DNA from: Gavia stellata
Lineage: Eukaryota; Chordata; Aves; Gaviiformes; Gaviidae
DNA length: 64,000 bases
Direction of reading: 5' to 3'
Assembly (NCBI RefSeq): GCF_030936135.1
Contig: NC_082637.1
Coordinates: 12,413,001-12,477,000 of the forward strand
In this document: piece after piece, positions 1-11,062 of the stretch
How the letters are laid out: each line of letters starts with the position of its first letter
How positions within the stretch are numbered: position 1 is the stretch's first letter
The notes under the pieces: generated by a model
What the model was told of the DNA's origin: nothing
The model's database searches: none
Seen by the model: the letters and a program-made list of their open reading frames with translations, nothing else
Position numbers and translations under genes: made by a program

Positions 1-880
1 ACCGGAACGGAACACAGGGGCAGAATCACCTCCCTCGACCTGCTGGCCACGCTTCTTTTGATGCAGCCCAGGATGCAGTTGGCTTTCTAGGTTGTGAACA
101 CACATTGCCAGCTCATGTCCAGCTTTTCGTCCACCAGTACCTCCAAGTCCTTCTCAGCAGGGCTGCTCCCAATCCCTTCATCCTTCAGCCTGTATTGATA
201 CAGGGGGTTGCCCCGATCCAGGTGCAGGACTTGCACTTGGCCTTGTTGAACCTCGTGAGGTTCATACGGACCTACTTCTTGAGCTTGTCCAGGTCCCTCT
301 GGATGGCATCCCGTCCCTCAGGTGAGTCAACCACACCACTCAGCTTGGTGTTGTCTGCAAACTTGCTGAGGGTGCACTTGATCCCACTGTCTATGTCATT
401 GATGAAGACATTAAAAAGTACTGGTCCCAAATACAGACCACTGAGGGACACCACTCATCACTGATCTCCATGCGGACACTGAGCCGTTGGCCTCTACCCT
501 CTGGATGTGACCATCCAACCAATTCCTTATCCACCAAATAGCCCATCCATCAAATCCGTATCTCTCCAATTTAGAGAGAAGGATGTTATGGGGGGCCATG
601 TCAAAGGCCTTACAGAAGTCCTGATAGATGACATCCATAGCTCTTCCCTTGTGCACTGATGTAGTCACTCCATCATAGAAGGACACTTGGTTGTTCAGGT
701 AAGATTTGCCTGTGGAGAAGCCATGCTGGCTGCCTCAAATCACCTCCCTGTCCTCCATATGCCTGAGCATAGCTTCTAGGAGGATCTGTTCCATGATCTT
801 CCCAGGCACAGAGGGCAGGCTGACAGGTCGGTAGTGCCCAGGGTCCTCCTTTCTACCCTTTTTAAAAATGGGTGCCATAA
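1..880 (-). mobile_element. CR1 LINE fragment, degraded reverse transcriptase
   Basis: Read on the minus strand, this stretch encodes pieces of a CR1-type non-LTR reverse transcriptase in the expected order: a PGHYRPVSL-like block near 800-845, an [17 protein letters not shown]-like block near 560-620, SGVPQ near 430, and an FADNTKL block near 335-350, followed by thumb/connection sequence down to base 1. It is inactive. There is an in-frame stop near 737, the frame is broken between blocks (the 411-686 and 272-454 reading frames overlap but differ), and the catalytic motif reads ADN instead of ADD. The 3' part of the element continues beyond the left edge. The upstream boundary near 880 is approximate. 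CR1 is the dominant LINE of birds. Confidence 0.93.
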
Positions 881-3530
881 GGGTGCAATAAGGATTTTTA
901 AACAATAAGGAGTTTTAATCATTCTTCAGCCCTAAAATACCATTCAAGGACTCAACAATGCAGTCCAGTACAAGGAAAAAACCACAGGACTTCCACAACT
1001 TACAGGCAAGGGAACTGAATCACAGAAACTGCAATTTTTCCCTGAGAAACGTCAGTCTTGCCCCTAGATGTCTTGAGTTTGAATGCACTTTGCTATAAAT
1101 ATAACAATACCCCACAATCCTATTAGAGGCCAGAAGTACTTAGACTCTCAAGACCCCAAAATAGCCAAGTCATTGTAGTCATCTGATGCCTTAAAAGACC
1201 TATATTTTTAGAGACATCTGCTATAGAAGGTACCCAGATGTGTGCAATAGGCATCATTTTTGTCCACTCTTGCTTCTTTACTAAAGGTTAATGATAGTAG
1301 CAAGAAGGTATTTTCCTTGGAAAGTCAGAGGTATCATTGCTTTCCTACGGAAATGGATGGTATTTGGGAGATGAAACTATGGCACATGCAGAAATGATGG
1401 GTTTGACCAGAAATCTCTCGAGGCTGAACAGGAATGCTCAGGACCAGTCTGGTGCCTGCTCATTTCTGGACTGAACTAAAGACCTGGGCAGGCAGGTCCA
1501 GATTTAACTCAAAGTCCAGTTCTGCAGGGTTTGGCACTCCGAAATACGGACTCTCCTCCATGATCCTGTCCTTTCCACTTCTACGTATCCTCAGCCATGA
1601 TAAGTAGCAGCAAACCCTCTTGGTACCTTCCCCTGTACTGCTGGAGACATGAGACACGAAGTCCACTCATGGGCACTTCTGGTGAACAATTTCTTACCTC
1701 CTCCCCCTGCCACACAGAAAACCAGAAAGCGCTGAAAGATAAAGTTCTTCCGCAGAGGGAAGTAGGCCATGGCTGCTGGGATCGGAGTGAAACCAGCCAG
1801 GGATAGTTTCCTGTCTGGCAAATATGCCATTTCTGTATTGCACAAACCTCTGGAGCAGGACTGCAAGCACCTACCCCCACCATCAGCTAGGTCAACAGCC
1901 TGACAGACAAAATCTGGCATGGCTCACTGTGGCCAAGTGTAAGACATTTTATTAATTTTATAAAATTTTTGATAGCTTTTATTAATTGCCGCCTTTGTCC
2001 CAGTACAGGGAACTTCCACCCCACAGGAGAGGGAGCTGAAGGAAACCTATGCTTCCCCAGGGACAGTTTAGCCTGGCATCGGTTGCCATCGGAACGTTTT
2101 AGACTGAGACTGCACTTTGGTTTGAGGTGCTGGAGCTCCAGTCAGACATGAGTTTCCTTTTGCCAATTTGGCTGATGCAGTGGTAACCTCTGCCAGAGGG
2201 ACACGGCAGCGAGCAGAGCAGCCCGTGCTGCTCCCTCATCCTGAGCCCAGAGTGCCCCGAGGGAGAAGACACGCAGACACGTGCTAATGGACACCCACAC
2301 GCACAAGAACTTCCTGCTGATTTCCCAGGAGGCTCACAGGTGGCGCGAAGCCCAGATGCAAAACTAAATCAGTCCCAGCAGCAGAGCTGCAGCCGGCTGT
2401 GCGAATGCCGGGGGAGCTGCGCCCGTTTGCTCCACGTGGGTGTCGGGGGCCAGAGCCGGGGGCTTAGCTGCCATGGGGACCCTGCCAGTGCACAGGTGCC
2501 ATGGATGTTCCTCCTCGCGGTCCCCGGCCTGCTTTGAACAGCACAGCTATGGAAACTTCACCCTGCTGCTGTATATTCACAGTGACCCAAAAAAAGCCAC
2601 TTTGCATCCACCGTCCTTCCTACCCAGCAGTCTGGTGAAGTTGGAAAATTCATCCCTAACCGAGAGAGCTGCAAACTACAACGACACGTCTAAAATTTAC
2701 ACTTGGGCACCTTCATGACATTAAAGCAGAACTTGCAGCAGCGTTGCTTTCATGCAAAACAGAAACAGCCCCGACAGCCCTCTCCAGCTCCTCTACAAAG
2801 ATATGGCATCAGAAGCGAAAATTTGATATTCCCAAATACTTGAGATTATTTTTGTTATTAAAGACTATCTGACTGAAATGAACCCTGTCTTCCATGAACT
2901 CACATTAGCCATGAGCCATCAGTGCCACCAGTACCAGGCTCCATAGAAGGATGTGCAATCCACAAAGGCACCGGGCTGCTCCCAGCCCTGTCCCGGTGTG
3001 CCTGCAACTGCAGGCTAGAGATTTGGGGAGCAGTCAGAAAATATCATTTTGATAGACTTAACTAGTTTCTCTGGCTAAGAATTACCCCTAAACAGATCAT
3101 TCTATTCTAAAAGCAGTTTTTCAACTCCAAATAATTAGAGGCTGTTGTTGCTTCTTTCTTCTCTTGTAGAGATAACTTGCAGCTGTTTGCAAACAGCTGA
3201 TCCGAATTTTTCGTCGCCTGTCTAATTGCACAGTATTGTGCCTGCCTCCAAACTGGAGGAATTTATGCTACAGTGTGAATTTCAAACACATGATATCAAA
3301 TTATTTATCGGGAAATATTTCTGTGCATGGGTAAGCTGTGTGTGACAGCCTCACACAGTCTCACACTGGAACTCGGTTTTCCAGGGTGGGATCCAGCCCC
3401 TCAAGTCGTGTGGCCCAGACTCCAAGAAACATGCTAAGTTTCTGAAGGAGCCCGCGGCTTTCTCATAACTGGCTCATAGGCCCTTTCTTCCAGAGCACTA
3501 TTTCTCTCAGTAACTACCACTAAGTGAAAG
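881..3530. other. Intergenic, no gene recognised
   Basis: No reading frame here resembles a known protein, and the overlapping frames on both strands around 1460-1920 look like chance. The 2200-2540 part is moderately GC-rich. The one structural oddity is a perfect 20-base palindrome at 3180-3199, reported separately. The 3120-3330 stretch has the even, motif-rich look of conserved non-coding DNA, but conservation cannot be judged from a single sequence. Confidence 0.6.
3180..3199. promoter_or_regulatory. Perfect 20-bp palindrome with two E-boxes (candidate element)
   Basis: CAGCTGTTTGCAAACAGCTG equals its own reverse complement. It consists of two CAGCTG E-boxes flanking TTTGCAAA. A regulatory role is inference; only the symmetry is seen. 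Confidence 0.4.
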
Positions 3531-3657
3531 CGTGTTCAAGGAACATGTGGACGAGGCATTGTGGGACATGGTTTAATGGACATGGTGGTGTTAGTTGACG
3601 GCTGGACTTGATGATCTTACAGGTCTTTTCCAACCTTAGTGATTCTGTGATTCTGTG
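3531..3657 (+). mobile_element. CR1 LINE, short 3' end
   Basis: This is a severely 5'-truncated CR1 copy. It starts in the last codons of the element's ORF2 (GTGTTCAAGGAACATGTGGA), runs through the conserved 3' UTR (GGACTTGATGATCTTACAGG and TCTTTTCCAACCTTAGTGAT), and ends in the 8-bp repeat ATTCTGTG in two copies. That tail is typical of CR1 and sets the 3' end precisely. Confidence 0.92.
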
Positions 3658-5228
3658 GACCCTGAGGCAGGCAAATGGGATCTCACCTTCAGATGATCAT
3701 TGCTTCTTCAACCAGCCAGCAACTATATAGCACGATAAGAGGCACTTAGAGAAATTCAGGTAAACGCAAGTGCTCTTTTTCAGCAGCTCATTCAGTCAGA
3801 TAAACTCCCGTCAGCCACACAGATGAAGGTCTTAATCAGACAATAGTGGTCGTTGGCTACACCACATAATAACGATGGAAAGGAACTGCTCAGCCCACTT
3901 TTCCTAAAGGGATCTGTTACTGTAGCTGGTCAGAGAAAATAGCTTTTATCACCACAATCAGCCAGGGCTGAACTACAAGGTGAAGGAAAACTCAGACAAG
4001 AACAACCACATTTAATTCAGAAAGATACCGGCAATGAGAAAACTTCAAGGTGAGCTCTGAGGTTTTTCACAAAATTATAATAGAAAAGATTAGGGTACTG
4101 GGCTTTGGGGACCTTTCAATATATGTAGTTACAGAAGAGTGACAAACCAGGATGACCAATTTCAGCGTGCTTTGAAGCCGGGACTTTTTCAGGATTAAGC
4201 CTTTCAACCAGCAAGTACTGTCTGAAAGGCTTGTCGCAGAGTTCAAGAATTCAGATATTTATTTTCTCTCAGCCTTGAAAGAGTGTGCTTTTTTGTGGTT
4301 TTTGAGTCAGTAACTTAGGGTGTGGTTTGTAAAACGAGGGTGACTGCATACATGACCTGAGCAAAGCTGGATAATGGATGGGAATTTTACCAGGCTGAGG
4401 GCTGCTTCGGCGGATGAGTCACTGCTCTGCTGGGTGACTTCTGGCTGGCGGTGACGTGCCCACTCATGCGGCGCAAGAAATTAACCCTCTGTTGAAATGA
4501 TGCAATACCCATTTTCTAGAAGGTTTCACAGTCTTGCCCTGAATTATCTCATGCAAAGCCTTCATTTTCACAGGATTTTCTGAATGCTTGGGCTTTGGTT
4601 TCCATCAGTTTTCCTCTCTGCGGAACAGCTCTGTGTTTCTACTCCAAGAGCACCGGAACAGCTGCTTCCCAGGAATTAGCCTGGGAAAAGCTTCAGTAGC
4701 AGCTTCCTGCACTGAGCTCCGTGCATCACGCATAGGTTTTGCTTTATCAGCTGTAAGACAATAAGACACCATTCAGGTTTTGAGGTTGCTGTTACTGCTT
4801 CCATGGCCGCTTGTCTCCAGCACATGCAAATGTCATACTTTTATCCTTTATCATCTCCTGTACTTTCCTGTTCACTCCTTGTCCTTTCATCCTTCATCCC
4901 AAAGCAGCTTCAAAGGCTCTGGAAACGTCAAAATTTCCACTACCCCCACACCGCCCCCTTCTTCCATTGCATCTTTTGCACCGAAGTCCCCAGCACATCT
5001 AGATGAGCAGCATAGCAGTGGAGACGCAGCATGGCATTATCACAGATTTCTCAGCATTAAACTAAAGAACATCCTCAGTAAGCACCTGTTCTCCATTTCT
5101 TTTGAGAGCTGGAAAGGCATTTTGGAGGACTATGCTCAAATAAAAGAGATCTTGTCTCCCTTCTTCCATTTGGAGACTATATGAAGGTGTGTTTGGAAAC
5201 TCACTGCATAGCCATCATATTTGTCTGT
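3658..5228. other. Intergenic, possible regulatory cluster near 4.4 kb
   Basis: No gene is recognised. A perfect AP-1 consensus (TGAGTCA) lies at 4415-4421, followed within 40 bases by GGTGACTT and then GGTGACGTG. The local sequence up to about 4520 could be an enhancer. The reading frames at 4780-5184 are not recognisable as protein genes. Confidence 0.5.
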
Positions 5229-5257
5229 GTAAAGAAGGGCGACGAAGCTGGTGAGGG

Positions 5258-5303
5258 GTCTGGAACACAAGTCTTATGAGGTCTGGAACACAAGTCTTAT
5301 GAG
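5258..5303 (+). repeat. Perfect 23-bp tandem duplication inside CR1
   Basis: The segment GTCTGGAACACAAGTCTTAT plus GAG occurs twice head to tail with no mismatch. The CR1 copy at 36222 has the matching junction only once, so this is a local slippage or duplication event in this copy. Confidence 0.95.
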
Positions 5304-5639
5304 GAGCGGCTGAGGGAGCTGGGGTTGTTTAGCCTGGAGAAGAGGAGGCTGAGGGGAGACCTCATCGCTCTCTACAACTACCTGAAAGGGGGTTGCAGAG
5401 AGGTGGGTGTTGGTCTCTTCTCCCAAGTGACTAGTGACAGGACTAGAGGAAATGGCCTCAAGTTGCGCCAGGGGAGGTTCAGGCTGGATATTAGGAAAAA
5501 TGTCTTTACTGAGAGAGTAGTGAAACATTGGAATAGGCTGCCCAGGGAGGTGGTAGAGTCACCCTCCCTGGAGGTATTCAAGGAGCGTGTGGATGTGGCA
5601 TTGTGGGATGTAGCTTGATGGACATGGTAATGTGTGGTG

Positions 5640-5776
5640 TTGGGTGGGTTGTGGCTTGTTGTTGTTGTGTGGCGTGTGTTTTGTGTTTGTTGTTTTTTTT
5701 TTGTTTTGTTTTTTTTGGGGTTTTTTTTGTTTTTGTGTTTTGTTTTGTTTTGTTTTGTTTTTTGGTTTTTTTTCCA
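5640..5776. repeat. T/G-rich low-complexity expansion
   Basis: This tract is built of TTG, TTTTG and long T runs, and read on the other strand it is A/C-rich. It sits inside a CR1 3' UTR and disrupts it. Apparent hydrophobic reading frames across it are products of the low complexity and are not genes. Confidence 0.9.
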
Positions 5777-5834
5777 GGTTGGACTCGATGATCTTACAGG
5801 TCTTTTCCAACCGTACTGATTCTGTGATTCTGTG

Positions 5835-8800
5835 AAAGTCTGGGTATCTTCCTCCAAAAACAGAGCTGTTTTCTGCCTCTTGCTCATTCCCCTTTTTTTA
5901 AATAAACCCTTTTATGTAAGCATGACCGATCATTATTCTGGCCTTGCTAATACAAGGAAGGAAATCGGTAACCTGAGTTTTACCATGCAGAGGACAAAAC
6001 AGAGTATTTTAAAGCAGTTTTCAAAGCACTTTTTACTCTGGCAGCACCTTTGCTGCCATGGATCAAATCATTGAACAGGCTGTCCACAATCATGAGGGCC
6101 TCTTCTTCAAACACAGGGTCAAACATGGACCCTGTGTCATTTCAGGTCCTCTTTGAGCAAACCTGAATATCAGGCTTTTCAGGCCACCTCAGTGAGCAAT
6201 TAAATGAAATTCTGCCAGGAGTTGTCATCTGCAAGTTCCCTCATCCGGGGGCACAGTACAAATATTTTTTGCAGATATCTGAGCAGTCCTACAATGCAAA
6301 ATGCTGAGGTTTAACAAGGTGGTAAACAAATATGTCTTCTTCCAAAAAAGAAAAAGAAAAGAAAAAAAAAAGATAAAGAAAAAGAGAAAGAGAAAAGGAA
6401 GAAAGAATGGGGAACAAAGGAAGACTAGAAGAAATCAAACTGTCCCACTACCAAAGTCTATTGATTGGGAGCTCATGAAACTGCAACACAGTCAGGCACC
6501 ACTGAGAGTTCCTGTGATTATTATTTCACTTTCCTGTGGGTCAGAAAGTTTCACCAACACACAGTGGGTGGCAGAAGCCGCCGCAGAGGGAGGGATCTGC
6601 TTTTCTGAGCAAGTGGCAGTGGTTAACACCCCACTCCTCTGGGCATGCACCCACACAGACACGGATCAGGGGTAGCACCTTTTAGAGCATCTTCAATGCA
6701 ATATCCATCACCCCTAAAATCAGGATGGGGATTTGAGGGCTCTGCAAGCCAAGCTAACGGCAGAGGAGGAGGAGATGTTGCAAGAGGGGCAGGTCTCTGA
6801 CCATGCTGCTGTGGCCATGCAGGTGACCCACCAGGGCAGCTCTTCAAGGATAGGCAAGTCAAGAGGCCGGTATTAAGGGAAAGGGTAGCATTCAATTGAT
6901 ACAAGTGTTAAATTAGGTAATTGGGTTTGTTAAATTGAGGCAACAAACAGGAAGATGATGTATCCCATCCCCTGCTCATTCATGCTTGTCCCAGTGCCAC
7001 GAGCCCGGCTCAGTCCCCAGCTCTGGGGGCCACAGAAAAGAACTTAGGGAAGGGGTACAATTATTTATCTGATTATTAGCTCCTTCCCTGGGTGGTCTCT
7101 CCTTCAATCTTTGTCCTCTGCGCCAATGGCTTGAAAAACAGCAACAACTTCCATATAGCTTTTGTACAATAAATGTCAAAGGAATAAAGGAAAGATAAAT
7201 TACCTGTTGGGGATTTCCACTGAGCGGCTGTGGTTAGGCTAAACCTCCATGACACAATGGAGAGTAGAAAGGATCAACATTAAACAAAAAGTGACTTTCC
7301 AGCACACTATCTAGCAATTTAATCATAAGCAGAGCATCTGACCCCACATAATATGAAATGGCTACTTCCCTAGTCTCCATAGGAGGGAGAGAGGCAAATA
7401 TATTGCTTCCCATAAGGGGTCCTTGGACTTTTTTTTTGCTTTTTCCCGTTATTTTCCAAGTTTCTGCATTTTAAGTCTCTTTGAGAACATAGTTTAACAG
7501 TCTCAGTAGAGTGCAGCTTTCCCCATGATCCTGTTCATTGCTACGCTTCATCACCTGGAAATACGTAAAAATCATCACTGCTCTAAAACTTCTAAACTTT
7601 ACTCTTTTAAAAGGCCCCCTTCTCCCTATCTCTAACACTGTCAACATCTGCAATATCCTGGGCTAGGCTACACCTAGAAGCAAGGATTCCTGATAATCGT
7701 GTGATAAACAATCAGAGAAACACTATAAAAATGGATTGTAGAGAGGCCTCTTACCCTCTTCTCTATACCAGAGATTACTGAACTGTGGAAACATCAATTA
7801 AGGGTAAAGCAAAGAGGCGTGAAAATAGATTTTAATCATGCTGGCTATTGGCTGAAGCACATTTTAAACATGTAGTTTAAAGATGTTCCATTTCCTCTGC
7901 TTCAGTAAATATAAGATGTGTATAGCCCATAATTACACAGACAAGTTTTGATGACTGCTTCCTCTTTTGCATAAAGGTTTTTCTCAGTTTTGTTCTTAAA
8001 CAGACTCTCCCATCAGCTGGTTTTCAATGCCGATAGGCATAAATTAAAAGGACAACCAAACATCCTTAGAGACACCACAGACTTGCCCTAGGTTTATTTC
8101 CGTGAATGTGTCTCATCATTCCTGGATTCCTGAAGTTTACTGCAGTTATCTAGCTCACGTGTCTTGCAAATGATGCCAGTAAAGAATGAGTCAGGTGATG
8201 GGCAGAGCAAGCAGAAAACCAGTTAGATGATGATTTAGAGCTATGATAATCAGCCTGCAGGTCGGTAACTCCTGTGCAGAATTTAGCCACACTGCCAAAG
8301 AATGGTGTCCAAGTCAAAAGTGCAAATGGGTTCAGAAGAATATTTATTCTTGTAGGATTAAATACAGTTAATTATATTTAATAGGTAGCTCTCAAATATA
8401 TCTTCTGAATCAGGGAGCCCTTATTCTTCTACATTGCCAGAAATTTAAAAGAAGTGAAAGATTACTTCATACCTATCCTGTTTCCAGTAGTCCATGCATC
8501 TTTTCTCTCAGGTGTCTCATAGCCACCACTACATGCACGTGCCTGAGCTGCCCCGGCCTGGCCATGCCTAATGTGCTATGCTGATTCTTCCTCCTGACCA
8601 TAGCATGGGTTCAAATACTTTACAACCACAGGAAAATGTACTGAACCCACTATCCCCGAGAACACAGTGACTTTGATCCTCCACTACACTGATGTTCTTG
8701 CCAAATACTCCTCGACTCGCATTGAGAATTTCCCTCCATCACATTTGCCTTTGGGTGTGGCCATACACCGGTTATTGGTGGGGATGGAAGAGCAGCCAGA

Positions 8801-10789
8801 TGCATCCAGCTGGAATGACCTTAGCTATGAAGAGAACAAGCACAAGAAGACCTCCCTCTTCACGGTGGAGCACACAGCACCGCTTCAGCAGCAGGCTGCC
8901 TTGCGTGCTCTCTCCGAAAAGATCTGTTCTGCATCATGCCTTAGCAGCAAACTCCTGGCTGTGTGGAGGAGAAGTAAACAGAGGAAAAGAAATAGCAGGT
9001 AGAAAATATCTGTATGTACCACAACTGCAACTCTTACAAAAGTTCTGCTTTTTTACGAAACCTGTCCTCTTTGCTCTACAAACAACACACCATGTTCTGC
9101 TCCTGGGAGAAGTCAGTAACCACCAAGGCCTCTATTACATGGGAGGTCACAGAACAGGCTCCATTTCCTGGCTACCATCTGCTTGATTTCTCAACTTGCA
9201 TTTTTTTCCCATGCACACGGAAGCTGAGTTTACAGCTTGTTGGATTTGTAAGGTCCTGTTCTATTTGTAAATTCCTGTTCTATTGGGAGGATATTAAAGG
9301 AAACTGAAAAAGTTAAATAGTCACAGTACGATGAATATAGGAAATCACAGTTAAGAATATTTGCAATCTTTCTCTAGTAATGAATCCCCCAAATATACCA
9401 AGGGAAGAGAACTAATACTGTTGCTTCAGTGTTGGAAGAGAGGCTGTGACTTACACATTTTCGACTTAGAGGTCACTTTGCCTATATATCTGTGAAAGAA
9501 TGTGATCTCCCTTTAACCTCTCCTAAGTATCAGGTGAAATGTACTATTTTGGCAATTGCTCCAATTACGTGTACACCTCACATTTCCAACCATTCTATTA
9601 CAAATGATCCGTGTAAAGTAATAGTGTAATTTGATCACACGTTGATAAGGTTAATAATAATGTCAATCCAGTATCATGAACCAGTAACCCTCACCTCAAA
9701 TATCTTACAACCTAGGATAGATAGACTACAACAAAAAAAAAATTCAAAAGGAAGACTAGTACAGTTACTTTTCATCAAGTCTGCTTAAATTCTATTTTTT
9801 TTCTTTAATGTAAGGATGTGGTTTGTTGGTAGGACATCATTTAGAAGGAAGAGACAAACAGTTGTTCCAAACCCAGAAGCATCACAATAAAAAAGAAGTG
9901 AAAGAAGGGAAAGCTGGGGACAGGGAAACAAATAAAATCAGAAATAGGCCTTGCGAAGAATATCATGGATAGATAAAATGATTATCAGAGTTGCCAATAC
10001 TAGGTTCAGTGCATTGCTTATTGTGCATGCTTTGTCGTTTGGGGGACAAATTCATAAATAGGGATTCTGGAGATTCTCCCTCATCTGTTGGAGGTTTCCC
10101 AGAACTGCAGATCCAATGGGTCATTGACTGACTGCCCTCGTGACTCTGTTTTCCCATGTATGGTACCAAGAATTTTTTAACCGAGGTTTTTAAAAGCTTG
10201 ACAAGGTATTTTACTTGTTGTTTTTGCATGTGCTGTCATTTTCTGCTTTTTGGCAATTGCTGAGATACCACAAAAAGGTGGTTCTCATAGTGATTCATCG
10301 CTGAGCCAAAACTGAAAGTTCACATTATATACTAAGCATCCAAACTTCTGTGGGCTTCCCTGATGAGAGCCTTCTGGGTTTTTTGACTTGACACAATCAC
10401 TGCCAGATTTATTGGCCAAATGTGGAATTCTGTTAGTGTGTGAACTCCTGGGCTGGAGACCCAGATGCCACCATTGCTAGATATACGACGACTTCTGCCT
10501 GATGTGGCTTCAGCTGGGCAGCGGGAACCTGAAGCTCAGGAGTGCAATGATTGCACCAACAGCCCTGATGCCAACTGGTCCCACAGTCTGCGCCCCTGCA
10601 TGACTGCCCAGCCTGAGTGATGGGATGTGGGACTTTCATCACCAGCTTGAGGAGGGGGAGGTGGTGGTGGCGACACCAGGTTTCCGGAGAAACTGGAGAA
10701 CCCCATGAGAGGCAAGGGAAGGTCTGGGGCTGTAAGGGAAGCAGCCCCATGCTGCTCACCCCTTCCCAGCCCAGGGATGTCCCAGCACC
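5835..10789. other. Intergenic, AT-rich, no gene recognised
   Basis: I see no recognisable coding sequence. The stretch holds a nearly pure purine tract (6341-6412), otherwise unique AT-rich DNA, and several A or T homopolymers. A 111-codon open frame at 8667-9002 has no domain, signal or family resemblance that I can recognise and is not called. Confidence 0.6.
6341..6412 (+). repeat. Polypurine (A/G) tract
   Basis: About 70 bases are made of A and G with a single T, in AAAAAG/GAAA-type units. It is a simple repeat that can form triplex (H-DNA) structures. It encodes only a lysine/arginine-rich artefact frame. Confidence 0.85.
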
Positions 10790-11062
10790 CATAGCCACCA
10801 GGGACACCTGGTGGGGGGGGCGGTGTGCCTCCCATGGGGTCACCAAGGTCACCCCAGTGGTTCATATCCCATGGAGTTACCAGTGTCACCTGAGGGGGTC
10901 AGATGCCACAGGATCATAAGGGACATCTCAAAGCTGGGGGGGTCCCATCCCATGGAGTCACCATGGTCACCTCAGGGAGCCACATGCCATGGAGATCACA
11001 GAGTCACCCCAAGAGGATCACATCCCATGGGGTCACCAGGGACACACCAGCAACCACCAGGT
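10790..11062 (+). repeat. 38-bp minisatellite
   Basis: A diverged tandem array has a unit built around CCATGGRGTCACC followed by GGTCACC. The CCATGG cores fall at 10832, 10869, 10950, 10987 and 11025, with a degenerate copy near 10907, giving a period of 37-38 bases over about seven units. Every unit contains GTCAC or GGTCAC. Because the period is not a multiple of three and CCATGG is palindromic, many short overlapping reading frames open on both strands. None is a credible gene. Confidence 0.88.

Larger units (their letters stand above)
5229..5834 (+). mobile_element. CR1 LINE 3' end with internal duplication and T/G-rich expansion
   Basis: This plus-strand CR1 3' segment keeps the last part of ORF2 as an open frame (5325-5618, beginning [20 protein letters not shown] and ending with a normal stop), then the 3' UTR and two ATTCTGTG tail repeats ending at 5834. 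Two features are unusual. A 23-bp segment is perfectly duplicated in tandem (5258-5280 and 5281-5303). The 3' UTR is also interrupted between its GGACATGG and GGTTGGACT blocks by about 135 bases of T/G-rich low-complexity sequence (about 5640-5775). Other copies in this window have only a short spacer there. Confidence 0.95.

Noticed and set aside
1460-1920. Overlapping minus-strand frames of 68-109 codons
   Set aside because: Three different frames overlap with no family resemblance, and a plus-strand frame is open as well. I take them as chance.
5325-5618. 97-codon frame beginning [11 protein letters not shown] (also 36256-36540 and 13564-13764)
   Set aside because: These are the C-terminal tail of CR1 ORF2 in truncated copies and not host genes.
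5378-5887. Minus-strand 169-codon Lys/Asn/Thr-rich frame
   Set aside because: It is antisense to CR1 and reads the T/G-rich expansion; it is low-complexity artefact.
8667-9002. 111-codon open frame in the intergenic region
   Set aside because: It has no recognisable domain, no splice or promoter context and no family resemblance. This length is expected by chance in 64 kb.
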